This document shows, one piece after another, positions 25,294 to 34,172 of a stretch of DNA of 57,057 nt. Source of the DNA: Stenotrophomonas sp. Ste86. Its GTDB lineage: Bacteria > Pseudomonadota > Gammaproteobacteria > Xanthomonadales > Xanthomonadaceae. The position numbers were made by a program, and so were the translations under genes. The notes under the pieces are model-generated. The model did not search any database, had not been told where the DNA came from, and was given only the letters and a program-made list of their open reading frames with translations. The DNA lies in the NCBI RefSeq assembly GCF_024519465.1, contig NZ_JALJRW010000003.1, positions 1-57,057 of the forward strand. The letters run 5' to 3'. Within the stretch, counting starts at the first letter, position 1. The number at the start of each line of letters is the position of its first letter.

Positions 25294-27357
25294 TCAGAAC
25301 AGGGAAGTGGGGAAATCATCAGGTGCAGCGGGCAGCACGGGGGCAACGGACGGGGCCGCCGCAGAAACCGGCGGCGACGGCAGGTCGGCAGGCAGCCATT
25401 GTGGCGCAAAGAAGCCGCGCACATCGTCCAGAGAACGGGTGCGCCGGAACGGCGGCAGCGAATCCAGGAAGATCCGGCCGTAGCCGCGGCTGAGCAGGCG
25501 CGGGTCGCACAGCACCAGCACGCCCCGGTCGGTCTCGCTGCGGATCAGCCGGCCCACGCCCTGCTTGAGCGCGATCACCGCCTGCGGCAGCTGTTCGTCG
25601 CGGAACGGGTTGCCGCCATCGCGGCGGATCGCGTGCAGCCGGGCCTCGAAGACCGGATCGTCCGGCGCGGCGAACGGCAGCTTGTCGATTACCACCACGC
25701 TGAGCGCGTCGCCGACCACGTCCACGCCTTCGCGGAAACTGGCCGAGCCCAGCAGCACGCCGTTGCCCGATTCGCGGAACCGCTGCAGCAGCGTCGCGCG
25801 CGGCGCCTCGCCCTGCACGAACAACGGCCAGGGCGCATCGCGCAATGCCTCGGCCGCCTCGCGCAACGCGCGGTGCGAGGCGAACAACAGGAAGGCGCGT
25901 CCGTGCGAAGCGTCCAGCACCGGCGTGAGCGCGCGGATCAGCGCGGTGCCGAAGCCGCGCGCGGCAGGATCGGGCAGATCGGTGGGCAGGTAGCACAGCG
26001 CCTGGGTGGCCCAGTCGAACGGGCTGGGCTGCAGCAGCGTGACCGGATCGTCCAGGCCCAGCCGCTGGGAAATATGCTCGAAGCCGCCGTCCACGGTCAG
26101 CGTGGCCGAGGTGAATATCCACGCCGCCATCGAGCGTTGGCGATGCTCGCGCAACGGGCCGGACACATCCATCGGCGTGCGCTGGCAACGGAAACCACGC
26201 GGGGTCAGTTCGTACCACAACACTTCCGCCGGGGCCGGCGCGTGCTCGGGGTCGGTATCGAAATCCAGCATCGGCGCGTCGTCGCCCAGCCAGCGCGACA
26301 GCCGCGACACCGCTTCCAGCGCCCGGGCGTGGCAGGCATCCAGTCCGGGCGAGGCCTCGCGTACGCCAACCAGTGCATCGCGCAGGTTCACCAGCGCGCT
26401 CATCGCCGCATCGAAGCCGTCGCGCACCTGCGGCACGGTCAGTGCCCGCCACTGGGTGCCACGCGGGGGCAACCCGTCCATGGCGGTGCGCAGGTCGCGG
26501 AGGATCTGTTCCAGCGCTGCCGCCGGTACCTGCAGCGCGGCCTGCGCGCCGGCCACGCTGCGGCTTTCGGCCAGGCAGTCGCGCGCCAGTTCCTGCCACG
26601 GGCGCATGCCGAAGCTTTCACCGAAGAAGTTGGCGGCAAGCTCGGGCAGCTGGTGCGCTTCGTCGATCACGAACGCCTGCGCGCCGGGCAGGATCTCGCC
26701 GAAGCCCTCCTGCTTGAGCGCCAGGTCGGCCAGCAGCAGGTGGTGGTTGACCACCACCACGTCGGCCGCCTGTGCACGCTGGCGCGCCTGCACCACGAAG
26801 CAGTCGTCCCAGAACGGGCACTCGGTGCCCAGGCAGTTGTCGACGGTGGAGGTCACCATCGGGTACAGCGGGGAATCTTCCGGCAGCGCGTCCAGCTCGG
26901 CCATGTCGCCAAAACGGGTGCGCCCCGACCAGGCCAGGATGCGCTGGAACTGCGCGACCTGTTCGGGCGACACGAAGCGGGGCTCACCGCGCGCCTGCTG
27001 CAGCCGGTAACGGCACAAATAGTTGGCGCGGCCCTTGAGCAGGGCGCTGCTGTGGCCGACGCCGAGCGCGGCACGCACCCGTGGCAGGTCACGATGGTAG
27101 AGCTGGTCCTGCAGCGCGCGGGTGCCGGTGGAAATGATGATCTTCAGCCCGGACAGCAGCGCCGGCACCAGGTAGGCGTAGGTCTTGCCGGTGCCGGTCC
27201 CGGCCTCGGCCAGCAGCACATCGCGCTGGTCGAAGGCCTCGGCGATGGCCACGGTCAGGCGCAGCTGCGCCGGGCGTGCGACGAAGGCATCCAGCTGGCT
27301 GGCGAGCGTGCCGCCCTCGCTGAGGGCTTCGCTGCTGGCATGGGCAAGGCGGGACAT
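25294..27357 (-). CDS. yoaA: ATP-dependent DNA helicase YoaA (DinG/XPD family)
   Basis: YoaA is an iron-sulfur superfamily-2 helicase that works with DNA polymerase accessory proteins in repair. The 687-residue protein has Walker A EAGTGTGKT (51-59), four cysteines for a 4Fe-4S cluster at 115, 175, 180 and 186, the DEAH box at 232-235, and C-terminal helicase motifs including LGSASFREGVDV and KQGVGRLIR. The cluster and the tsaB neighbour favour YoaA over DinG. The start MSRLAHASSEAL is the only one close to the conserved region. It ends in a Pro/Ala-rich tail. Confidence 0.93.
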   Translation of the reverse strand: MSRLAHASSEALSEGGTLASQLDAFVARPAQLRLTVAIAEAFDQRDVLLAEAGTGTGKTYAYLVPALLSGLKIIISTGTRALQDQLYHRDLPRVRAALGVGHSSALLKGRANYLCRYRLQQARGEPRFVSPEQVAQFQRILAWSGRTRFGDMAELDALPEDSPLYPMVTSTVDNCLGTECPFWDDCFVVQARQRAQAADVVVVNHHLLLADLALKQEGFGEILPGAQAFVIDEAHQLPELAANFFGESFGMRPWQELARDCLAESRSVAGAQAALQVPAAALEQILRDLRTAMDGLPPRGTQWRALTVPQVRDGFDAAMSALVNLRDALVGVREASPGLDACHARALEAVSRLSRWLGDDAPMLDFDTDPEHAPAPAEVLWYELTPRGFRCQRTPMDVSGPLREHRQRSMAAWIFTSATLTVDGGFEHISQRLGLDDPVTLLQPSPFDWATQALCYLPTDLPDPAARGFGTALIRALTPVLDASHGRAFLLFASHRALREAAEALRDAPWPLFVQGEAPRATLLQRFRESGNGVLLGSASFREGVDVVGDALSVVVIDKLPFAAPDDPVFEARLHAIRRDGGNPFRDEQLPQAVIALKQGVGRLIRSETDRGVLVLCDPRLLSRGYGRIFLDSLPPFRRTRSLDDVRGFFAPQWLPADLPSPPVSAAAPSVAPVLPAAPDDFPTSLF

Positions 27358-27367
27358 GAAGGAAGGT

Positions 27368-27393
27368 TAGTGCCGGCCAGCGGCCGGCACTAC
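27368..27393 (-). repeat. SMAG-type palindromic repeat, GTAGTGCC subfamily
   Basis: TAGTGCCGGCC (27368-27378) pairs perfectly with GGCCGGCACTA (27382-27392) around AGC, and the minus strand begins with GTAG at 27393. It fills the gap between the yoaA start and the lipoprotein stop, ending one base from that stop codon. Confidence 0.8.
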
Positions 27394-27394
27394 A

Positions 27395-27925
27395 TCAATA
27401 GCGCTTGATTCCGGGCACCGTGCAACCTTCCAGCTGCGCGTGCGCGGAGACCGCGTTTTCCTTTTCGCCACGGGCCAGCCGCGACTGCTCGATGGTGGCC
27501 CAGTGACGGCGGCACAGTGGGCCGGTCTTGGAGCCCAGCTCGACCGCTTTGCGCGCCAGGGTTTCCGCGCGCGCCCAGTCGCCCTGCAGCAGCGCGATCT
27601 CGGCACGTTCCTGCAGGATCGACGGATCGCCTTCGGAGATCAGCAGCGCCTGGTTCAATGCATCGGCTGCGCCGGCCAGGTCGTTGGCCTGGCGCCGGGC
27701 CTGCGCGGTCATGCGCAGGTCTTCGATCTCGGCATCGCGCAGCGGCTGTATCGCCAGTTCCTTTTCGTCGGCACCGGCGGCCACCGCGTCCACCGCCGCC
27801 ATGCGCTGGGCAGGCGTCGTGGTGTCCACCGGCGCCTTCACCGGCGCGGTCGGGGTGACGCAGGCAGTCAGCGCCAGGCTCAGAGTGAGCAGGGATGCGG
27901 AACGGATCAGGGTACGGTGGGTCAT
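27395..27925 (-). CDS. Lipoprotein with TPR-like repeats
   Basis: The 176-residue product starts MTHRTLIRSASLLTLSLA and has a lipobox LTAC with Cys22, so it should be lipidated and held in the envelope. After a Pro/Thr spacer, two helical hairpins resembling tetratricopeptide repeats follow (ANDLAGAADALNQALLISEG and GDWARAETLARKAVELGS). No enzyme motif is seen. It begins 22 bases after mrcB on the same strand, so it may be cotranscribed with that peptidoglycan synthase and assist it, much as other lipoproteins assist PBP1b; this is inference from position. Confidence 0.75.
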   Translation of the reverse strand: MTHRTLIRSASLLTLSLALTACVTPTAPVKAPVDTTTPAQRMAAVDAVAAGADEKELAIQPLRDAEIEDLRMTAQARRQANDLAGAADALNQALLISEGDPSILQERAEIALLQGDWARAETLARKAVELGSKTGPLCRRHWATIEQSRLARGEKENAVSAHAQLEGCTVPGIKRY

Positions 27926-27947
27926 GCGGGCCGGCCTCGTTCCGGAA

Positions 27948-30386
27948 TCATCGCGCTGGGGAAGGGGTTGCAGCGGCCGGGGCCGGCTCGGCGGCAGGCT
28001 CGGGCTTCTTGTCCAGCCCGAACCAGCTGCGCCAGCCACCGCCTTCGCCAGTGGCTTCACCGCCCTCGCCTTCCGGCACGGCGGTCGAGGCCGTGCACGG
28101 CGCATACGCCGGCGCGTAGCCGACCACGAACGGGAAGCGACGTGCGCCGGGGCAGGTTTCATCGGTGCTGCCGGTGCCGCTGGCATCCACGTACTGCCAG
28201 TCCAGGCCCTTGCTGCTGACTTTCAACGGCGCGCTGGGCAGGCGCTGGAATATGCCCGACCACACCCGCATCGAACCGGTGGCGCCATACAGCCCGGCCT
28301 GTTCGTTCTGGTCGTTGCCCATCCAGATCACCGCCAGGTGGTCGCCGGTGTAGCCGGCATACCAGCTGTCGCGGCCGTCGTTGGTGGTGCCGGTCTTGCC
28401 GGCCGGCTGCAGGCGGCCGAGGCCGTCGGCGTTCAGACGCTGCGCGGTCCCGCTGGCCACCACCTGCTGCAGGCCGATGCTGATCAGGTTGGCGGCAATC
28501 GAGTCGCCTTCCTGGGCCGGCGCAGGCGTCTTGTCATAACGCTTCATCAGCTTGCCCTGCGGGTCGAGTACGCCGCGCACCGCATGCAGCGGCTGGATCT
28601 CGCCGCCGGAGGCCAGGAACTGATACAGCTGGGCCATCGCATACGGGCTCTGGTCGGTGGAACCGAGAATCACCGCCGGGTTGGGGTCGGCCTTGAGCCC
28701 GGCCAGTACGTGGATCAGCTGGGTCACCCGCTCCGGGCCGACCTGCATGCCCACCCGGACCGTGGCCTGGTTGTAGGAATGGGCCAGCGCATCGATCAGG
28801 CGCACCGTGCCGTGGCTGCGGTTGTCGGCGTTGCCGGGGGACCAGTTGCGGCCGCGTCCCAGCTGCACCGTCACCGGCGAATCGTCCACCCAGGTAGCCA
28901 GCGAATAGCGGTCCGGCTGGGCCAGGGCAAGCAGGTACACGAATGGCTTGAGCAGCGAACCGACCGGCCGCTGCGCCTCGATGGCGCGGTTGAAGCCCGG
29001 TTCGGACACGTCGCGGCTGCCGACGACGGCCAGTACATCGCCGTTGTGCACGTCGGTGAGCACCATACCCGCCTGCAGCTCGGGGCGCTTCTTGCTCTCC
29101 AGCGATTTGATGGTCTTGGTGACCGCACCTTCCGCGTAGGCCTGCGCCGACGGCGCCATGCCGGTCATCACGCTCAGGCCGGCGCCCTGCAGCACCGATT
29201 CGGGATAGTCGTGGCCGAGCTGGCGACGCACCAGGTCCACATAGGCCGGGAAACGGTTGGCGGCGATCAGCCCCGGGGTCTTGGGCACGCCCAGCGGCGC
29301 CTTCAGCGCACGCTGGTACTCGGCGTCATCGATCAACTGGCTTTCGTGCAGCTTGCCCAACACGAAGTTGCGCCGGTCCAGCGCGCGCTCGGGATTGCGG
29401 CGCGGGTCGTAGTAGGACGGACCCTTGACCAGCCCGATCAGCAGCGCGACGTGCTCAGTGTTGAGCGAAGACAGATCGCGGCCGAACCAGAACTCGGCGC
29501 CCGAGGACATGCCGTGGATCGCCTGGCTGCCGCGCTGGCCGAGGTAGACCTGGTTGAGGTAGGCCTCCAGGATGGTGCGCTTGTCGTAGCGCGCTTCCAT
29601 GATCAGCGCGTACAGCACCTCGTTGAACTTGCGGGTGACCGTCTGCTCTTTGCCGATTCCGAGCAGGCCGCTGCGCGCCAGCTGCTGGGTCAGGGTCGAT
29701 GCGCCTTGGCGACTCTGTCCGCCGGAACGGAGGGTCACCCAGATCGCGCGGGCGATGCCGCTGAGGTCGATGCCGTGGTGGCGGTTGAAGTCCTTGTCTT
29801 CCACCGCCTGCAGGCCGGTGACCAGCAGTTCGGGGGTGTCCTCGATGCGCACCAGCCGGCGTTCTTCCTGCTTCTGCCCGTATAGCGTGGCGATCCGCGC
29901 CGGATCCAGCCGCGCGGCCTTGATCGCCTTGCGGCTGTCGGCATCGCGCAGCGAGGCGATTTCGCCACCGGACAGGCTCAACTCCACGCGGCGCGGGGCG
30001 ACCCGGCCATCGACATCGTTGTAGCCACGACTGGCAATGACGAAGCGGCCGCCCTCCTGGCTGAAGGTTGCCGCGGACTTGCCGGTGCCGTCATCGCGGT
30101 AGGCCGCGGCGGCCAGCTCGGTCTTGAGCGTGGCCGCATCCATCGCCACGCCCGGCGCCAGCGCCAGCGGGCGGGCGTAGACGCGGGTCGGGATCTGCCA
30201 ACGCAGCTCGCCGAAGCGCTGGGTGACCTGTTTGTTCAGGTACACCGTATAGGGAATGAGGAACCCGAGTGCCAGCGCGAACGCCGCCATGCCCCAGGTG
30301 ATCAACCGTCGCCGCCACAGCGGGCCGCGGCTTTCGGTGTCGTCTTCGAACTCGTCGATGTCGTCGGAATCGTAGCGTCGGGGCAC
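27948..30386 (-). CDS. mrcB: Penicillin-binding protein 1B
   Basis: PBP1b is a bifunctional peptidoglycan synthase that polymerises glycan strands and crosslinks peptides. The 812-residue protein has a short acidic cytoplasmic N terminus, one membrane helix (about 29-50), a UB2H-like region, a GT51 glycosyltransferase domain with catalytic Glu196 in VEDKDFNRHHGID, and a transpeptidase domain with Ser477-Lys480 (GSLLKP), Ser537-Tyr538-Asn539, and KTGTT from residue 664. The C-terminal 70 residues are Gly/Glu/Pro-rich and variable. A TPR lipoprotein follows on the same strand. Confidence 0.96.
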   Translation of the reverse strand: MPRRYDSDDIDEFEDDTESRGPLWRRRLITWGMAAFALALGFLIPYTVYLNKQVTQRFGELRWQIPTRVYARPLALAPGVAMDAATLKTELAAAAYRDDGTGKSAATFSQEGGRFVIASRGYNDVDGRVAPRRVELSLSGGEIASLRDADSRKAIKAARLDPARIATLYGQKQEERRLVRIEDTPELLVTGLQAVEDKDFNRHHGIDLSGIARAIWVTLRSGGQSRQGASTLTQQLARSGLLGIGKEQTVTRKFNEVLYALIMEARYDKRTILEAYLNQVYLGQRGSQAIHGMSSGAEFWFGRDLSSLNTEHVALLIGLVKGPSYYDPRRNPERALDRRNFVLGKLHESQLIDDAEYQRALKAPLGVPKTPGLIAANRFPAYVDLVRRQLGHDYPESVLQGAGLSVMTGMAPSAQAYAEGAVTKTIKSLESKKRPELQAGMVLTDVHNGDVLAVVGSRDVSEPGFNRAIEAQRPVGSLLKPFVYLLALAQPDRYSLATWVDDSPVTVQLGRGRNWSPGNADNRSHGTVRLIDALAHSYNQATVRVGMQVGPERVTQLIHVLAGLKADPNPAVILGSTDQSPYAMAQLYQFLASGGEIQPLHAVRGVLDPQGKLMKRYDKTPAPAQEGDSIAANLISIGLQQVVASGTAQRLNADGLGRLQPAGKTGTTNDGRDSWYAGYTGDHLAVIWMGNDQNEQAGLYGATGSMRVWSGIFQRLPSAPLKVSSKGLDWQYVDASGTGSTDETCPGARRFPFVVGYAPAYAPCTASTAVPEGEGGEATGEGGGWRSWFGLDKKPEPAAEPAPAAATPSPAR

Positions 30387-30482
30387 GGGGATGCGAGAAT
30401 ATGAATTCCGGCGAGTCTAACGCAGCCACCGCGAGCGGCGCGTTCTCCCGGGTTCCCCCGCTTAAGCTGGAGTTGCAACGGG

Positions 30483-32582
30483 ATGTCGATGTCCTTGGCC
30501 GATGCACGCTATTTCCTGAACCGCATGCTCGGTCTGTTCCACCGCAGCCTGGCCAGCCTGCGTACCCGGGGCTGGCGCGCCACCTGGCAGCGCATCCGCG
30601 TGCATACCCAGGCACTGCCTCCGCCGCGCCGCGCGCCGCTGTACCAGCCCGCCGCCCTGCCCTTCGCGCCGTTCAGCGTGCCCGAAAGCCACGCACCGGT
30701 GGTCAGCATCATCATCCCGGTCTACAACCAGGCAGCGCATACCCTGGCCTGCCTGCTCGCCCTGGCCGCGCACCCGCCGCACGCGGCCTGCGAAATCCTG
30801 GTGGTGGATGACGGCAGCAGCGACCAGACCGCTGAATGGATGCGCCAGGTCAACGGGCTCCGTTACGAGGTCCGCGAGCGCAACGGCGGCTTCATCGAGG
30901 CGTGCAATGACGGCGTGGCGCGTTCGCGCGGCCGCTATGTGGTGCTGCTCAACAACGACACCGTGCCGCAGCCGGGCTGGCTGGATGCGTTGCTGGCCAC
31001 ATTCGTGCAGGTGCCGCAGGCCGGCCTGGTCGGCGCGCAGTTGCTGTATCCGGACGGTCGTCTGCAGGAATCGGGCGGCGTGGTCTTCCAGGATGGCAGC
31101 GGCTGGAGTTACGGCCGCTTCGAATCGGCCGAAGATCCCCGCTACACCGCGCTGCGCGATGCCGATTACTGCTCCGGTGCGGCGCTGATGATCCCGCGTG
31201 CGTTGTGGGACCAGCTGGGCGGCCTGGACACCCGCTACCGCCCGGCCTATTACGAAGACACCGACCTGGCCTTCGGCGTGCGCGCCGCCGGCCTGCGCGT
31301 GCTGGTGCAGCCGGCCAGCCGCGTGGTGCACGACGAAGGCACCAGCAACGGCACCGACACCGGCAGCGGGGTCAAGGCCTACCAGGTGCGCAACCGCAGC
31401 GTCTTCGCCGACAAATGGGCGCAGGCGCTGCTTGCCCAGCCACCGGTCGGCAGCGTGCCCTCGCCCGCGCTGCTGCATCGCCGGCAGCGCCAGGTCCTGA
31501 TCCTGGACGAAGCGGTGCCGCAGCCCGACCGCGATTCCGGCTCGCTGCGCCAGTACAACCTGATCCGCATGCTGATCGACGGCGGCGCCCACGTGGTGTT
31601 CGTCCCGACCCGCCGCGAACATGCCGGCGCCCCCACCGAGGCGCTGCAGCGGCTGGGCGTGGAGGTCTGGTATGCGCCGTTCCTGCAGGGCATCGGGCCG
31701 TGGCTGCGCGAACACGGGCCGCGCTTTGCGGTGGTGATGATGGTGCGCCACCATGTGGCCAGCGAATGCCTGCCGCTGCTGCGCAGCTACGCGCCCCAGG
31801 CCCGCACCGTGTTCGATACCGTGGACCTGCACTACCTGCGCGAACGCCGTGGCGCCGAACTGGCCGGCAACGCCGGGCTGCTGCGCGATGCCGAGCGCAC
31901 CCGCGCGCGCGAACTGGCGGTGATGGCCGCCAGCGATGTCACCGTGCTGGTCAGCGCGGCCGAACGCGAGCAGTTGAAGACCGACGCGCCGGGCCTGGAA
32001 GTGGAACTGATCTCCAACCTGCACGAAGTCGCGCCCGGCGGCGGCGACTGGGCCGACCGTCAGGACCTGGTGTTCGTCGGCGGCTTCCGCCATCCACCGA
32101 ACGTGGATGCCATGCACTGGTTCATCGGCGAGGTATTCGGGTTGATCCGCGCGCAGCTGCCACAGATCCGCTTCCACTGCATCGGCGCCGATGTTCCCGA
32201 TGCGCTGCGGACGCTGGCGGCCACCCAGCCGGGCGTCGAAATCCATGGTTTCGTGCCGGTGGTGACGCCCTACATGGACCAGGTCCGGATCGCGGTGGCG
32301 CCGCTGCGCTTCGGCGCCGGGGTCAAGGGCAAGATCAACCTGAGCATGGCCCACGGCCAGCCGGTGGTCGCCACCACCTGCGCGGTCGAGGGCATGCACC
32401 TGCATGACGGCGAGGATGTGCTGGTGGCCGACGATGCCGCCGCGTTCGCCGCCGCAGTGGTGCGCCTGTACCAGGACCCGGCGCTGTGGCAACGCCTGTC
32501 GAGTGCGGGGCGACACAACGTGGCCGCGCATTTCTCGCTGGAAACCGCACGCGACACCGTGCAGCGGGTATTCCTGGACTGA
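30483..32582 (+). CDS. Two-domain glycosyltransferase (GT2 plus GT4-like)
   Basis: The 699-residue protein joins two glycosyltransferase modules. Residues about 72-300 form a GT2 domain with VSIIIPVYNQ, VVDDGSSDQT, LLNNDTVP and YYEDTDLAFGVRAAG, the UDP-sugar and catalytic motifs. Residues about 335-699 resemble GT4: DSGSLRQYNLIRML, FDTVDLHYLRERR, VFVGGFRHPPNVDAM, and a nucleotide-binding PLRFGAGVKGKI. No membrane helices are seen, so it probably acts on a lipid-linked or surface glycan at the inner face of the membrane. The substrate cannot be told. ATG codons at 30483 and 30489 are both possible starts. It is divergent from mrcB and is not in a polysaccharide cluster. Confidence 0.85.
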   Translation: MSMSLADARYFLNRMLGLFHRSLASLRTRGWRATWQRIRVHTQALPPPRRAPLYQPAALPFAPFSVPESHAPVVSIIIPVYNQAAHTLACLLALAAHPPHAACEILVVDDGSSDQTAEWMRQVNGLRYEVRERNGGFIEACNDGVARSRGRYVVLLNNDTVPQPGWLDALLATFVQVPQAGLVGAQLLYPDGRLQESGGVVFQDGSGWSYGRFESAEDPRYTALRDADYCSGAALMIPRALWDQLGGLDTRYRPAYYEDTDLAFGVRAAGLRVLVQPASRVVHDEGTSNGTDTGSGVKAYQVRNRSVFADKWAQALLAQPPVGSVPSPALLHRRQRQVLILDEAVPQPDRDSGSLRQYNLIRMLIDGGAHVVFVPTRREHAGAPTEALQRLGVEVWYAPFLQGIGPWLREHGPRFAVVMMVRHHVASECLPLLRSYAPQARTVFDTVDLHYLRERRGAELAGNAGLLRDAERTRARELAVMAASDVTVLVSAAEREQLKTDAPGLEVELISNLHEVAPGGGDWADRQDLVFVGGFRHPPNVDAMHWFIGEVFGLIRAQLPQIRFHCIGADVPDALRTLAATQPGVEIHGFVPVVTPYMDQVRIAVAPLRFGAGVKGKINLSMAHGQPVVATTCAVEGMHLHDGEDVLVADDAAAFAAAVVRLYQDPALWQRLSSAGRHNVAAHFSLETARDTVQRVFLD

Positions 32583-32586
32583 GGCC

Positions 32587-34143
32587 TCAACCCGGGCCGC
32601 CCGCATCGCGCAGGCGCTGCTCGAACTCGCCCAGTTCGGCCAGGTCCGGCTGCCAGTGCCGCGCCTGCGCCAATGCCTGCTGCGCGAACGCCAGGTCGCC
32701 CGCGCCAAGCCGCTCGCTGCCGATCGCCAACCAACGCTGGGCCAGGCGGCGACGTGCCGCCGACAGCGTGGCCTCGCCCGGTGACAATGTCTGCCAAGCC
32801 TCCAGGCAAGCGCCCGCCGCCTGCACCCGGTTTTCGCGCAGGCGATCTTCAAAGCAGCTGCGGCTGGCCGGCAACAGCCGCTGCGCCGCCGCGCGCACGC
32901 GCGGGTCATAGGCGGCCAGCGCCTGCGCCTCACGCAGCGCGTCATACGCACTCCCGCCGGGTGGCGACAGGAACTGCCCCCGCGCCTCGGCGTCCACGAT
33001 CCGCGCCAGCAGCGCGCGCAGACGCCGCTCGCGCTGTGCGCGCGGCGCCCCCGGCGTCTTCAGTGCCTGCGCGGCCTGGCGTGCCTGCGCCAGCACCTGT
33101 CGGGCCGCGCCCAGCGCACGCTCGGTTGCGCCCAGCGCGTGCGCCGCGGCGAGCGCGCGGTCGGCCTGCTCGAAGCGGAAGTCGCCCGCCAGCCGGGTGG
33201 CGTTGGCCAATTGCGCGTCGATCACGTGCTGCAGGCCCTGCCGCGCCACCGGGTCCTCCGGCGCGGCCGCCAGTACCGCCTGGAAGTCGGCCGCAGCACT
33301 GTCCCAGCGCTGCCGCCGCAGTGCCTGGTTCGCCTGCCGCAGGCGTGCTTCAAGGGCATTGTTCAGCGCTTCCTGGGTGACCGGCAGATCAACATGCCCC
33401 GGGTCGTAGCCGCGCGCGCTGCCCAGCAGCGCCGACGCCCGCGCCAGATCGCCGCGCCCGCAGGCATCGCGTGCCTGCTGCAACAGATCAGACAAGGCGT
33501 CCTCGCGGCCCTCGAGCGCACGCAGCTGGTTTGGCGCTACCGCCAGCACCTGCTGGAACAGCGGCAATGCACTGTCCAGATCCCCGTCCAGGCGCTGGGC
33601 CTGCAAGGCCGCCTCGGCGCGCCCCAGCAGCACCGCGATGCCAGCATGGGCGGTGCCACGCTGGGCCAATCGTTGCGCGAGCTGCTCGGCATCGCGCTGC
33701 GGCACCTGCAGCGCGCGCGCGAGCGCAAGTCCACGTTGCGCCGCCTCGATATCGCCGCGGTCGAGTGCCTCGCGCCCCTGCTGCAACGCCGCCTGCGCGG
33801 TCCGCGCCAACCCGGTACGGGCCTGGCTGCGGTCGCCATCCAGCGCCAGCGCGGCCTGGTACAACTCGCGCGCGCCGGTGCCATCGTCTGCACTCAGGCG
33901 GCCAGCAGCCAGCGCGCGGTCGCCCTGATCGAGCAGCTGTTCGATCTGTGGCTCGTTCCAGAACCAGTTGGCCAGTGGGCCGCGCAGCATCACCAGGGCG
34001 ATGAACACCAGCGCGGCGATCGGCAGCACCCAACGCCAGACACGCCGCGCATGGCGCGCCTGCAGCCACCACCAGCGGCCCTCACGGCGCACCCTGCGCA
34101 GCGCGGCATGCGCGGCGTCTTCGTGGTCAGGGGGGTGGCTCAT
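32587..34143 (-). CDS. Membrane-anchored repeat protein, function unknown
   Basis: The 518-residue protein has a basic cytoplasmic N terminus, one membrane helix (about 37-54, VLPIAALVFIALVMLR), and then an Ala/Leu/Gln/Arg-rich helical region to the end. This region contains several TPR-like pairs such as ALAAGRLSADDGTGARELYQ and LPLFQQVLAVAPNQLRALEG, so it is likely a periplasmic scaffold. Two cysteines (SCFEDR and AACLE context) lie near residue 430-445. I recognise no named family. The gene is convergent with the glycosyltransferase (four-base gap) and follows relA by 29 bases. Confidence 0.75.
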   Translation of the reverse strand: MSHPPDHEDAAHAALRRVRREGRWWWLQARHARRVWRWVLPIAALVFIALVMLRGPLANWFWNEPQIEQLLDQGDRALAAGRLSADDGTGARELYQAALALDGDRSQARTGLARTAQAALQQGREALDRGDIEAAQRGLALARALQVPQRDAEQLAQRLAQRGTAHAGIAVLLGRAEAALQAQRLDGDLDSALPLFQQVLAVAPNQLRALEGREDALSDLLQQARDACGRGDLARASALLGSARGYDPGHVDLPVTQEALNNALEARLRQANQALRRQRWDSAAADFQAVLAAAPEDPVARQGLQHVIDAQLANATRLAGDFRFEQADRALAAAHALGATERALGAARQVLAQARQAAQALKTPGAPRAQRERRLRALLARIVDAEARGQFLSPPGGSAYDALREAQALAAYDPRVRAAAQRLLPASRSCFEDRLRENRVQAAGACLEAWQTLSPGEATLSAARRRLAQRWLAIGSERLGAGDLAFAQQALAQARHWQPDLAELGEFEQRLRDAGGPG

Positions 34144-34172
34144 TCCCTGAGCCTAGCGTGGGCCACGTGAGG

